64,000 bases of DNA, from assembly GCA_032622095.1 (NCBI GenBank), contig CP136066.1, positions 10,255,784 to 10,319,783 of the forward strand. The letters run 5' to 3'. Positions 1 to 10,800 of this stretch are shown one piece after another. Position 1 is the first letter of the stretch. The number at the start of each line of letters is the position of its first letter. A program made the position numbers and the translations under genes. Origin of the DNA: Siphonodentalium dalli. Lineage: Eukaryota > Mollusca > Scaphopoda > Gadilida > Siphonodentaliidae. A model generated the notes under the pieces. That model searched no databases, was not told the DNA's origin, and worked only from the letters and a program-made list of their open reading frames with translations.

Positions 1-19
1 GACTCACATACCAGGCCTG

Positions 20-107
20 ATGAGGTCCCCAGAGGGTGAATTTAGTGATGCTACCCCACATACCCGGCTAGTGTTGCCAAAGTCATCTTCTGGGGACCTC
101 ATTCTGC
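20..107. repeat. 90-bp hairpin repeat, copy 1 (diverged)
   Basis: The left arm GAGGTCCCCAGAGGGTGAAT at 22-41 is mirrored by a decayed right arm ending CTGGGGACCTCATTCTGC at 90-107. The loop contains the ACCCC/GGCTAG core seen in better copies. Fragments of the left arm recur at about 148-175 (CCCAGAGGGTGAAGATGGTG) and 234-262, so this end of the window holds a small cluster of broken copies. No transposase or target duplication is visible. Confidence 0.75.
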
Positions 108-322
108 ATGGCCTCATCTGTTATGGGAGACCTAGACTCAGATCTAAGTTCCCAGAGGGTGAAGATGGTGATGTGCACCTCAAATATGTATTGCTCCATC
201 TGCCAACTGGTTTATTGAGAAACTAAACTAAAACAGAGGGTGAATTTAGTGATGCTGCCCTGCCCAGTGGGCTTTTTAAAAAGCCATGGATACCCTAATG
301 CGAGTGATTTAGCTTTTGTTCG

Positions 323-764
323 TTAACCCTTTGAGTGCCAGGTCTGGTTTTTTGTATCAACCCATATACCCTGTGCCAATGCATTCTCTTATATATGCGA
401 CCATAGGTCGCCTCGCATATATAAGAGAATGCATTGGCCTAACAATTTTTCATCATTTGTTATTATATTTTACAATTTAAATATTTTGTTCTTATATTCT
501 TTAACAGGCTTATTTTGTAGGTTTAGGGCCAGGGAATCTTACGTTTTTCATGGGCATCAAAATTATTACTATGAATACTTGGTGATAGTTTTGAGTTATA
601 ACATGCCATGCCATATAGCATGCTTAAGCATACCCAAAAAAATTTAACCAAAAAAAAACAACTAATTTTTTTTTATTTTTTTTTATTTTTTATTTTTTTT
701 AGGGTCGATTTTACAGAACGTAAATTAGGGCCGATGAGATCGGCCGTGGCACTCAAAGGGTTAA
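323..764. mobile_element. piggyBac-type MITE (442 bp, TTAA ends)
   Basis: Starts TTAACCCTTTGAGTGCCA and ends TGGCACTCAAAGGGTTAA, an exact 18-bp inverted terminal sequence including TTAA on both sides. TTAA duplications plus CCY...GGG ends are the signature of the piggyBac superfamily. There is no transposase, so it is non-autonomous. The interior contains the GCCAATGCATTCTCTT hairpin (375-438) and an A/T-only tract near 640-700. It shares GTATCAACCCATAT just inside the left end with the element at 2525-2739. Confidence 0.72.
375..438. repeat. GCCAATGCATTC hairpin, copy 1
   Basis: Inverted repeat: GCCAATGCATTCTCTTATAT on the left and ATATAAGAGAATGCATTGGC on the right, with a loop carrying GACCATAGGTCGCC. 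At least eight copies occur in the first 9 kb: here, 1361-1410, 1629-1684, 3874-3942, 8104-8172, about 8200-8268, 8454-8522 and about 8549-8618. Confidence 0.85.
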
Positions 765-854
765 TTACGCTATCATGCACACACGATTTTGTTACATTTC
801 AACGAAGCGTTCAACCTCGGAATCAAGCCTGAATTTAATGTGTCTGATATTTAC

Positions 855-924
855 AGAATGAGGTTCCCAGAGGGCACAGTGGGCTAGCATCACAAAATTC
901 ACCCTCTCGGGACCTCACTCTGCT
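855..924. repeat. 90-bp hairpin repeat, copy 2 (internally deleted)
   Basis: Left end AGAATGAGGTTCCCAGAGGG and right end TCACCCTCTCGGGACCTCAC then TCTGC belong to the 90-bp hairpin family. About 20 bp of the left arm and loop are missing, so it can only partly fold. The sequence after it, TTAGGCCTTAT, recurs after the copy at 7590. Confidence 0.75.
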
Positions 925-995
925 TAGGCCTTATCAATGGATAAATGGACCATTTCAATGTATTATTTTATAATTGAGTGGGAGAATTAACATTG

Positions 996-1140
996 AGGCG
1001 TGCGCGCACGCGACCGGCCTCTCTCGAAAATGGCGACCCGGCGAAACGGGCAAACTTGGCCGAGCGTCCCTTCCGAAAGTCGACGTCCGAGGCGGAAAGT
1101 TGGCGTCCGAGGCGGAAACGCTGAACAACGGAAATCTTTG
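996..1140. other. CpG-rich insert in AT-rich DNA
   Basis: A 145-bp block rich in CG dinucleotides, unlike everything around it. It opens with the perfect 14-bp palindrome GCGTGCGCGCACGC (998-1011), an alternating purine-pyrimidine run, and contains two copies of GTCCGAGGCGGAAA about 20 bp apart. It separates ATTAACATTG (986-995) from CAGATAGCC (1141), two pieces that are contiguous in the second copy of the 58-bp repeat at 1188-1206. That indicates an insertion. No gene or RNA family was recognised. Confidence 0.6.
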
Positions 1141-1236
1141 CAGATAGCCTACAGCGAGACTACATAATGTAATCTTAGTATAGTGAGGATTAACATTGCA
1201 GATAGCCTACAGCGAGACTACATAATGTAATCTTAG
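1140..1236. repeat. 58-bp tandem duplication
   Basis: The string starting GCAGATAGCCTACAGCGAGA appears at 1140 and again at 1198 and stays identical for about 39 bases. The repeat unit includes ATTAACATTG. Confidence 0.9.
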
Positions 1237-1310
1237 CTTGCCAAAGTCTCGTAGACTTCGCCTTCAGCAGTAGTAGTTCTGTTCCTTTTACATGTTATAA
1301 TTTATCAAAT

Positions 1311-1734
1311 GTGACCCGCCATATCAAATCCAGTCGGAAGTCGGGATTGTTTTACCCTGTGCCAATGCATTCTCTTAGGTCGCCTCACATATATAAGAGA
1401 ATGCATTGGCCTAACAATTTTTTACAATTTTAATAATTTTTTCTTGTATTCTTTAACAATTTTATAATTTCACCCATACAGAGCCCCAGACAAACATGAG
1501 CAGATGACACTCTTCTATATGCTTCTATATATGTGTGGGGCTCCCTGCAGGGTAATGGATGTTTTTTATTTTATGTCCTAAAAATTGTCAGAAACATTTA
1601 TTTAAAAAAAATGATAAAAAATTGTTAGGCCAATGCATTCTCTTATATATAGGTCGACTCGCATATATAAGAGAATGCATTGGCACAGGGTAAAAAAATC
1701 CCGACTTCCGACTAGATTTGATATGGCGGGTCAC
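1311..1734. mobile_element. Non-autonomous element with about 100-bp inverted ends
   Basis: Left end GTGACCCGCCATATCAAATC followed by AGTCGGAAGTCGGGA is mirrored by TCCCGACTTCCGACTAGATT ending GGCGGGTCAC at 1734. Inside each end sits a GCCAATGCATTC hairpin (1361-1410 and 1629-1684), so each arm is roughly 100 bp. The centre holds a small GAGCCCCA/TGGGGCTC hairpin near 1480-1545. AAAT flanks both sides (1307-1310 and 1735-1738), a possible 4-bp target duplication. There is no coding capacity, and the superfamily is unassigned. Confidence 0.7.
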
Positions 1735-1833
1735 AAATTAGAATAACACAATTTATATATCCCTATCAGAAGCCACGATTTCCTAGAAATGAAATTTTGT
1801 TTAAACTGATTTTATTATTTTCTTCATTTGCAG

Positions 1834-1898
1834 GCGGTAAAACATTGAAAGATCTTACTCGGTCTGAGATGCCACCACCAGTTTTATTACCACCCTCA
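1834..1898 (+). CDS. SYMPK: Symplekin exon A (tentative, 65 bp)
   Basis: Reads GKTLKDLTRSEMPPPVLL then PPS, a basic then proline-rich stretch. The acceptor is a T-rich tract ending TTTGCAG at 1833. The donor is GTAAGT starting at 1899. The exon enters with two bases of a split codon and leaves at a codon boundary, which fits the next exon beginning with a complete codon. This part of symplekin is poorly conserved, so the call rests on splice signals, phase and position rather than similarity. A spurious exon remains possible. Confidence 0.55.
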
Positions 1899-4800
1899 GT
1901 AAGTATGATTAAGTCAAGTTTGAGCTATTGTCATGGGTTGGCGTACATAATCTGTCCGTCCATCCGTGAGTCTTGTGTGTCCATCCATCAACAATTTCCT
2001 ATGGCACCTCCAACAGGCCACATCCCTCGTCTGATAATCACCAACCTTCATATGGATCTTCAAGGTGACTGCTAAATGGTAGCCATAAATTTGTTCTGAT
2101 ATTCGATGTAAAATATGGCCGCTAGCAGCTATCTTGGATTTCAGATTTGTATCCAACGGCACACCCTGCAGCCCGCAATTATCAGAGAAATGTTTTGAAA
2201 ATTTACAGGCATGTTTAGGATCACCTCCAGATGGGAGCTATCGGAATTGAATGATTTTTTATAAAAAAAAATGTGTTCGCAGCAGCCATCTTGAATTTTA
2301 CTCTTTCTTCAGAACATCCTACAGACCACATCCCACATCCAAGCATCACCAAACTTTATATGGATCTTCAGGGTGACCTCTAGATGGTAGCCATCGATTG
2401 TTTCTGAAATTCATTAAAAAATATAGCCGCCATCAACACACCTTGCAGCCCGCATATATCTGAGAAATGTTTTTAAAATTTACAGGCATGTTTAGAGTCG
2501 CCTCTAACAGGGAGCCAGTCTTTTTTAACCTTTTCAGTGCCAAGTCCGATTTTTGTATCAACCCATATTTCCTTGATAATTTTTCAAATTTATTGATTAT
2601 AATAATGTGATGCATTGATGGAAAGAGCTCTTAGAGCTCTTTCCATCAATGTATTACATTGTTATAATTAATAAATTTGAAAAATTATCAAGGAAATATG
2701 GGTTGATACAAAAATCGGACTTGGCACTGAAAGGGTTAAATGGATGTATGTCTCTAGAAGTGTCCATTATATTACATTTCTACAACGACGCAGCATTCCC
2801 AACATGACGTAACAAACCATCTCCAAATATGGAGTGAATTTCTGGCAGAGTAAATGTTTGTGAGAATCACACTATTTAGAAATAGTTATAAATACAATAA
2901 GATGCGAAAGAATAATCAGTCACGAATATCGTTGACTGATAAAACATTGTGATGAGTAAAATGAATTATGGATATACTGTCTGTATTCAGTTTTCCTATA
3001 ATAGTTAAGTTTGACAATGCGTGGGAAACTTGTCAACACGTCATTGTCCTCTGATCTGATCTGTGATCTGTTAACCAATGAAATCATGCGTGTGGTTCGC
3101 TATTCTCCCATCAATGCAGTAACTGATTATGAATGAGATATCCAGAGACGTAAATATTGTTAAATTTTCGTCGGCTTTTTAAAGAGACTGACTGGAAGCT
3201 ATTGAATTTGAACGGTTTTCGATGAAAAGCATGGCCACTGTCGGCTATCTTGAATTTTACTCTTTGCATGACTAAATCATGTGGCATACCAAACAGATCA
3301 CATCTCTCATCCAATAACCACCAAAGTTTATATGGTTGGGAGCCATTGTTTTTTTTCCAATATGGTTTTCGTATTCATCTGTTCCAAAGCAACCTGGTGG
3401 GATAAATGAATCGCTGACAACTATGCTGTGGTGTCTTTGTTTCATGACGTTGAAAAACCGGAGTGCCGCTTAGAGCGAAACAGTTTGTTGGATTTTGATA
3501 GTTATTATAAGCTCGACTTATTCTGGTTTATAGATGTTTTAACCATTTTACACATTTCCTTTTTCACATTTTGTATCAATTCACGGCGTATTATGGTAAA
3601 TAAAAATGTTCCAAAATCACAATGACACCAGTTAGGCCGGTTGAGGTCTGGATAGTTAACTGCGCAATGTGCATATATAATTACGTCATGAAAGTACTAC
3701 TGACCTAATGAATCTATGTTTATCGAAATCATCCTCGTCGACCTAAGAAAGGTATGTTAACTGAATAAAGCTACTTTGGCCTAATAAACTAAAAAGAGTT
3801 TTGGTTCTCAAGCACCGCCGCATTGAAAAAAAATAGCCGCGTAGATCGTTTGTATTGATTTTTTTTACCCTGTGCCAATGCATTCTCTTATATATGCGAG
3901 TCGACCATAGGTCGCCTCGCATATATAAGAGAATGCATTGGCCTAACAATTTTTTACAATTTTAATAATTTTTTCTTGTATTCTTTAACAATTTTATAAT
4001 TTCACCCATACAGAGCCCCAGACAAACTCTTCTATATGCTTCTATATATGTGTGGGGCTCCCCGCATGGTAATGGATGTTTTTTATTTTATGTCAGGTGG
4101 GAATTGTGTACTGGCTGATATAGACCAAAGTGAAGTTAGGAAACATGAACGTACTCTAATGTCAAACTCTCCTTAAGCTTTATTAATACATAGATCAAAC
4201 CACAACCTTTCTGTTGTCAGGTCCTTGAGTGAGGTATAGTGACCACAAAATCCTTGATTGTCTGTAATCGCATCTGTTTGTTCGATTTCCAATTTAGATG
4301 TCTCAATACTACGGCACTGGTAAATTAAAATTTCGGAATGTGGAGTTTAATATACCAGACCATTTCTTGACCTGGAATAGTTTCTGGCTTTGCAGCTTTT
4401 ATAGAACTGGGAAATGACCATGATATAAATTCTTATACCAATATGACAATATAGTGATGATAGTCTGCTGAAAGTAACAAAAATACAGTAGTTGATGATC
4501 TAATGTTCCTTTTTAGAATTATTGTTCCGCTTCCCAGTTAAAAAAAATTTATAAACCGGGATTCACCCAAAATTGGCTGTTTTTAAACGTGGTAACTGGA
4601 GCATGGAATCATGCCGGTTTCATTACAAATCATACACAATAATAAAACACTGAGAGATTGGTGTATTGTGCCAGTGAACTTTAATTATACTCTACTGCTG
4701 CTTTGGAGGGTATTTTTAATGGAGATATTGCCAATGAACAGCATCACACCAATCCCAGTGGATCGTAACCCTTTTAATTCCACAGAAACAAGCCCATTTT

Positions 4801-7800
4801 ATAGTGTTGTGTTCGTTGGGAATGGCAAGAATGGAGAGTTCCAGTGAGTAACATTGGATGCAACAGTGGCAGATACATTTAGAGAAAGGATAAATCTCAA
4901 TCCCATATATTGCTTGAAGAAGAGACATTTCAGAGTGATAGGAAAGTTGATTTGAAGTGTGGGATATCAAACCATGCTGAATTAGGTAAAGATAATGTTG
5001 CATATGTTTGTTTTGTCACGACACAATTTGAGGATATAAGATGTACCTCTGATATGATGTGTCCATGTCTAAAACAAACTTGTGTCTTATTATTCTTTAC
5101 AATTTGGCATCATATTTACTAATTTCAACAGATATATGGTTCACTCATCACATTTGTTGGAAGTTCCGACTAAAAATACACATGTGCATAAAAGTACAGG
5201 TTGAATAAGTGAGGAAAATTGTTTTTTAGTCAGAACTTCCAACAACTGTGCTAAGTATCAGCTCACAATGGGGAAACAAGGTTAATATACACAATTAATA
5301 TACTTATTATAACAGCTGAAAAGAAAATTAAAAATAAAACCCTCCCTCCCTCATTGATTTGAAAAAAAATTGCCTGAGAACCAAAAATCTTTTTTTGTTT
5401 GGCCTTATGCTTGCTTTATGTAGGCAATAGATGTAGTGAGAGATGGATAAAGCTGTTTAAGCAGTGACTAACACTCTCTCTCCTGATATTTTTCAGAACG
5501 CTCCTCGTAAGGGGATAAAGCAATTTAAACTTTCGTCAGTGACTAATGCTCTCTCCCCCGATGACCTACAAGATATGAGCGTCTGTACATTCAAAAGGAT
5601 CCTCTATGCTGGAAGTAAGTATATTATCAAACCTCAAGAAACAAGCTACCAATAATTTCTCGAAATTCCCTGGATTGTGACAGGCACCAACTGATTGCAA
5701 GCCTTGAAATAGTATGCCTGTCATTTGCAGAACGAGGTTCCCAGAGGGTGAATTTAGTGATGCTACCCCGCATAGCGGGCTAGCATCACCAAATTCACCC
5801 TCTGGGAACCTCATTCTGCTTACACTTCAGTAGAATGAGGTTCCCAGAGGGTGAATTTGCTGATGCTAGCCCGCTATGCGGGGGTAGCATCACTAAATTC
5901 ATCCTCTGGGAACTTCATTCTGCAAATGACAGACACACTATTTCAAGGCTTGACTGATTGGTGTCTGTCATATCAAGTTCAGTACCTGTCATGGATTAGA
6001 CTTTCAAAATTCCTGTAACTCCGAATAATGTCAGTATTATTGCATTCTCTTTTGGTTTCACCATATGTGACCTTGTTTATACTAAATGTTTTCTGTATTG
6101 AACAGCCTGATCAAAATATTGAAGGACACTGTATTCCATTTCACCATATGTGACCTTGTTTATACTATTTGTTTTTCTGTATTGAACAGCGTGATCAAAA
6201 GATTGATATGATAGACACTGTATTCCATTTCAAATTGCCAAGCAATCAGTAAGGAAACTTTATTTTTGTAAAGTTGGGAATTCCCAGTTAACTAAGAATA
6301 GCAACAATCCCACATTATTATGCCGCCCGGAATGAAGTGACTATTGCATGTCCATTTACATATATTTTGTCACAAAATATTGCAGCTAACTCCCAACAAC
6401 TGTCCATGATAAATAGGGAGGATAGAGGTCATACATTGTGTGTTCTTAATTTGTTATAGCGAGTAGAAAAATGTAATCTCTCACGATGGGTGTTCGACCA
6501 TAGGTTCGGCAATATTTTTTTGTCAACAGTATGTACAATCAGCACATTTAGTCCAACACCTCCTTCGACAGGGCCAGATATGCTTGCCAATATACACCCT
6601 AAGAGGGCGTAATAATACAACACGTTTACTCTTTAGGCCTATGTACACATTCTCTTAAACTGGCTCACACTATCATATTACTCGGGCTTAGGGCTGCAAC
6701 AATTCAGTGAATCGCAATGTTTACTGGCGGTGTGATACATGGTTCATTCTGTAATTATTTCAGTACGTTTTCGATCTGTGTTTTTGCAGTCTAAATGAAT
6801 GCCCAAGCACTCTGAGAGAACTCTTTTCATTGGCTGTAACTGCAATAATTCCGTAATTCCGTTTTGTTAACAAATCAAAATTCTTGTTCTTCCGTTATAT
6901 CAATTGTGGATGTCTCGATGACCTTTGAAGTTTAAAATCAATAACATGTCGGAACTATCAGACCATGAAACAATAACAAGTGGTCCAACAGTCATAAGGG
7001 AGATAACTCCAAAAATTGTCGTGCAGCCACTGAAGTTTAAATCACCTGTTTGGTAACACTTCGGTTTTCAAGCCTTTTAGAAAGACTGTGTGTGGAAAAT
7101 CGACAAAACCAAAACAATATGCAAAATTTGCAAAGTATGCAAAAGCGATATGTATTGTATCGTTGAAAAATATTGTGATATGTATCGAATCGTGAGGTGG
7201 GCGTATCGTTGCAGCCCTACTCTGGCAACTCTTGTTGTATGTCTTTTATCACTACTCATATTGGCACCTCATCTTATTGTTTCTTCATTACAGATGTTGT
7301 CACTTCTGGTATCGCTGCAGCATCCCGTATTAAGATTCTTGCCAGCCTTGTTTGTCAGTTTGGGGGAGAACTCAAAGAAAGTAAGTGAGATTATTTATTT
7401 TTAGAAGCCTGAGTTAGGTGTGTCTAACCCATAGAGAGCCCCACACAGACTGGAGCAGATGACACTCTGCAGTGCATGCTTCCATCTGGGGGAGGCTCCC
7501 TGCGGGTTAAACATTAAACTTTATCAGTGAGGTTTGAGATGGATGTCTTACATTACTGACCAAGCCTGAGTTTAGTGTGCCTGTCATTTGCAGAATGAGG
7601 TCCCCAGAGAGTAAATTTAGTGACGCCATCCCGCATAGCAGGCTAGCATCACTAAATTCACCCTCTGGGGACCTCATTCTGCTTAGGCCTCATTTTCTCT
7701 GGAAAATTTCTTTATTATCAAATATATATTGAAACTTCTTCACATAGATTCTATTTCTTTTTTAGTTTAGTTTCTCTATATCCCCAAATTGGCAGCCGAC

Positions 7801-10800
7801 ACATTGAGGTTAAATTGGTTAAATGTAGAGCATTTAACCCGTCTGTGACTGGAGCTTCCTGTAGGGAGCCCCATACAGGTGGCAACTTGTATTGCTGAGT
7901 GTTGTCTGCTCACGTCTGTGAGGGGCTCCATAGGGGTAGTATAACGGTATAACCCTTCCATGACTGGAGCTTCCTGTAGGGAGCCCCATACAGGTGGCAA
8001 CTTGTATTGCTGAATGTTGTCTGTTCACGTCTGTAAGTGGCTCCATAAGGGTAGTGTAACCATTCCGTGACTGGAGCTTCCTAAAATTTTGCGAAAACCC
8101 TGTGCCAATGCATTCTCTTATATATTCGAGTCTGCCATAGGGGGCCTCAAATTTATAAGAGAATGCATTGGCTTAACAATATTTACCTTGACCTTGTAAG
8201 CCAGTGCAATCCCTTATATATGCAAAGCTCTCTATGGAAGGCTCACATATAAAATAGAATGCAATGGCACAGAATCTGTAATGCTGCACCAGCGCAGCTT
8301 CCATCATAAAAGCGATATGTAATATTCATTCAATAAACTGTCTTTAGTTATATGGAGCGTTGCATATATATAATAATAAAGATAAACCTGAGGGATATTT
8401 AATTTAACCTTATCATGATGGGAGCTTTGCTGAAGCAGCATTAAATGTCCTGCGCCAGTGCATTCTCTTATACATGAGAGTCCCCCAAAGGGAGCCGTGC
8501 ATATATAAGAGAATGCACTGGCTTACAAGGTCATGGTAAATATTGTTAGGCCAATGTATTCTCTTATATAAGCGAGGCTCCCAATGGGAGACTCGCATAT
8601 TTTAGAGACTTCATTGGCACAGGTTTCCACAAAATTTCAGAAAGCTCCAATCATCGAAAGGTTAAAAGAACATTTCAGTGACGAGGGAGGTGCCTGAGAA
8701 CACAAAATGTTTATTTATTTGGACTTAAAGATACGGGCGGCTTTCACTGTGGGTATAGGTTTTTAAATAGTCACATCCACTAAAACCACCATAAACAGAA
8801 AAAATATTATATAATAGACAGATGTTGTTCTTATATTAATCATAAATATCTCATACATTGTATGTTATTGTCACGATTGTACCATTGGTTATGTAAACAA
8901 ACATTATGAAACTGATTGTTTATAGACACTTGGAACTACCTTATCGTCCAACGAAAATGTTCCGTTGTGCTGTGGAATGCGTAGATAAATTTATTGGCGC
9001 AATCAACAATCGTATTCAAATCACACCAAATTTTATTTTAATCGACCCATTCTACACGATGTCAGTTCAAAATCAAGCTAATCCACGTTACAGTGACGAG
9101 GGAGGTGACTGAATGACGAGGGAGGTGCCTGAGTTATGATGGAGGTGCCTGAGTGACCAGGGAGGTGCTTGAGTGACGAGGGAGGTGCCTGAGCGACCAG
9201 GGAGGTGCCTGAGTGACGAGGGAGGTGCTTGAGAACACAAAATGTTTATTTATTTGGACGTAACATTAACAGATTGAGTTCGATGATGTTCGTGGTAGTG
9301 TTAGTGCTGCTTCATGCTCCAGTACATCAGTGTCAACAGTCATTACCATGGTAACCGGAGTTAGTTCCCTGGCATCCAATGCCTCACCTTCTGCTCGCAT
9401 TAGAACATGGAATTGTTATATTTGTGGTCTTACATTAATAATATATATATGCATGAAAAGTTTTGTGATACTTACATTGCTTACAGGACTGAGTGATGAG
9501 GGAGGTTCCTGAGTGATGAGGGAGGTTCCTGAGTGATGAGGGAGGTTCCTGACTGACTTACATTGCTACAATTTTGAATATATTTTTTTAATAATTATAG
9601 TGCTACAGGATTACATATTTGAAGATCTGAGGGAACGGTGTGACATAGCGTTCTCGTGGCTTTATCAGGAGTATGCTAACTGCCGAGGATTTAGTGCAGC
9701 AACACTGAGCGTTGAACACTCGACATTAGCGAGTTACGACGAATGTCTAACTCGATTGTTAGCTGGGCTCCTCGATAGACCGGACCATAAAGAAGGGTAT
9801 GTAGAATAGAGGTGTAAGCAGAATGAGGTCCCCAGAGGGTGAATTTGGTGATGCTAGCCCACTATGCGGGGTAGCATCACTAAATTCACCCTCTGGGGAC
9901 CTAATTCTGCAAATGACAGACACCCTATTTCAAGGCTTGCTGATATTTTGCAGAATTTGTATGCAAAAACAATTCTATTATAAATACTTGTTTTGTCTGA
10001 TCATTCCCCAAATTTGAAGTAACGTACATTAGTATGATTTTAAACTGACAATTTTTGATCAGTTAAAAAGTGCAACAGTAATACGTAGTTTACGATAAGT
10101 TGGTAAGATTTCAGTCAGATATCGCGGGCGGGGCTTTGGTGAAATTTAAAAAAAGTGTGAATATCAATTGACTTTTGCAGGAGAATAATGCAAATGCAGA
10201 ACTTATTATCTGAAAATTTCCTAGGGGGACTACTCATCAATGACTATTTAGTATAGAAAGGGTCAATAAGGGAACTACTCATCAATGACTATTTAGTATA
10301 GAAAGGGTTAATAAGGGAACTACTCACCAATGATGCTTTAGTATAGAAAGGGTTAATAAGGGAACTACTCATCAATGATTATTTGGTAATTGAAAGGGTT
10401 AATAAAGGAACTACTCATCAATGATTATTTGGTATAGAAAGGGTTAATAAAGGAACTACTCATCAATGACTATTTAGTATAGAAAGGGTTAATAAGGGAA
10501 AAATACTCATCAATGACTATTTAGTATAGAAAAGGTTAAGAATAAAATATATATAAAATAAAATTCGGCACCCACCACAATTACTTGTAGCCACATTCTA
10601 TGGTTTCCATCCATGAATTTTTTACCATTTATACGGCCCTTTTTTAATTGGAAATTTTTAATTGAGGATTTGGGGTATATAGTGGAGACCTTCATTTGTC
10701 CGTCCTTCATAGTGCAGGTTTTGTCCGCACTTTTTTCCAGAGCTATGGCCCTTGTTTATTTTGGCGTTATGTCAAAATAAGTTTGTATATTCATATTTTA

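Noticed and set aside
20-226. 68-residue frame at 20-226
   Set aside because: It reads through the 90-bp hairpin repeat. The same peptide start recurs at other copies (5,566-5,814 minus, 9,823-10,017 plus), so it is repeat-derived.
996-1140. CpG island promoter or tRNA-derived SINE
   Set aside because: Only 145 bp long and apparently an insertion within an intron. No tRNA fold, A/B box pair or poly(A) tail could be recognised.
1797-2075. 92-residue frame starting with an ATG at 1797
   Set aside because: The ATG lies in the polypyrimidine tract before the 1833 acceptor, and the frame runs past a GTAAGT donor into a dispersed repeat. Only 1834-1898 is kept as a candidate exon.
7834-8046. Minus-strand frames at 7,776-8,046
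   Set aside because: They cover two copies of the 115-bp tandem repeat, and the peptides repeat for that reason.
8413-8598. Minus-strand frame with repeated LYKRIHWPNN/MYKRMHW strings
   Set aside because: It is produced by the GCCAATGCATTC hairpins of the foldback element. The same strings appear in the frame at 3,743-3,949.
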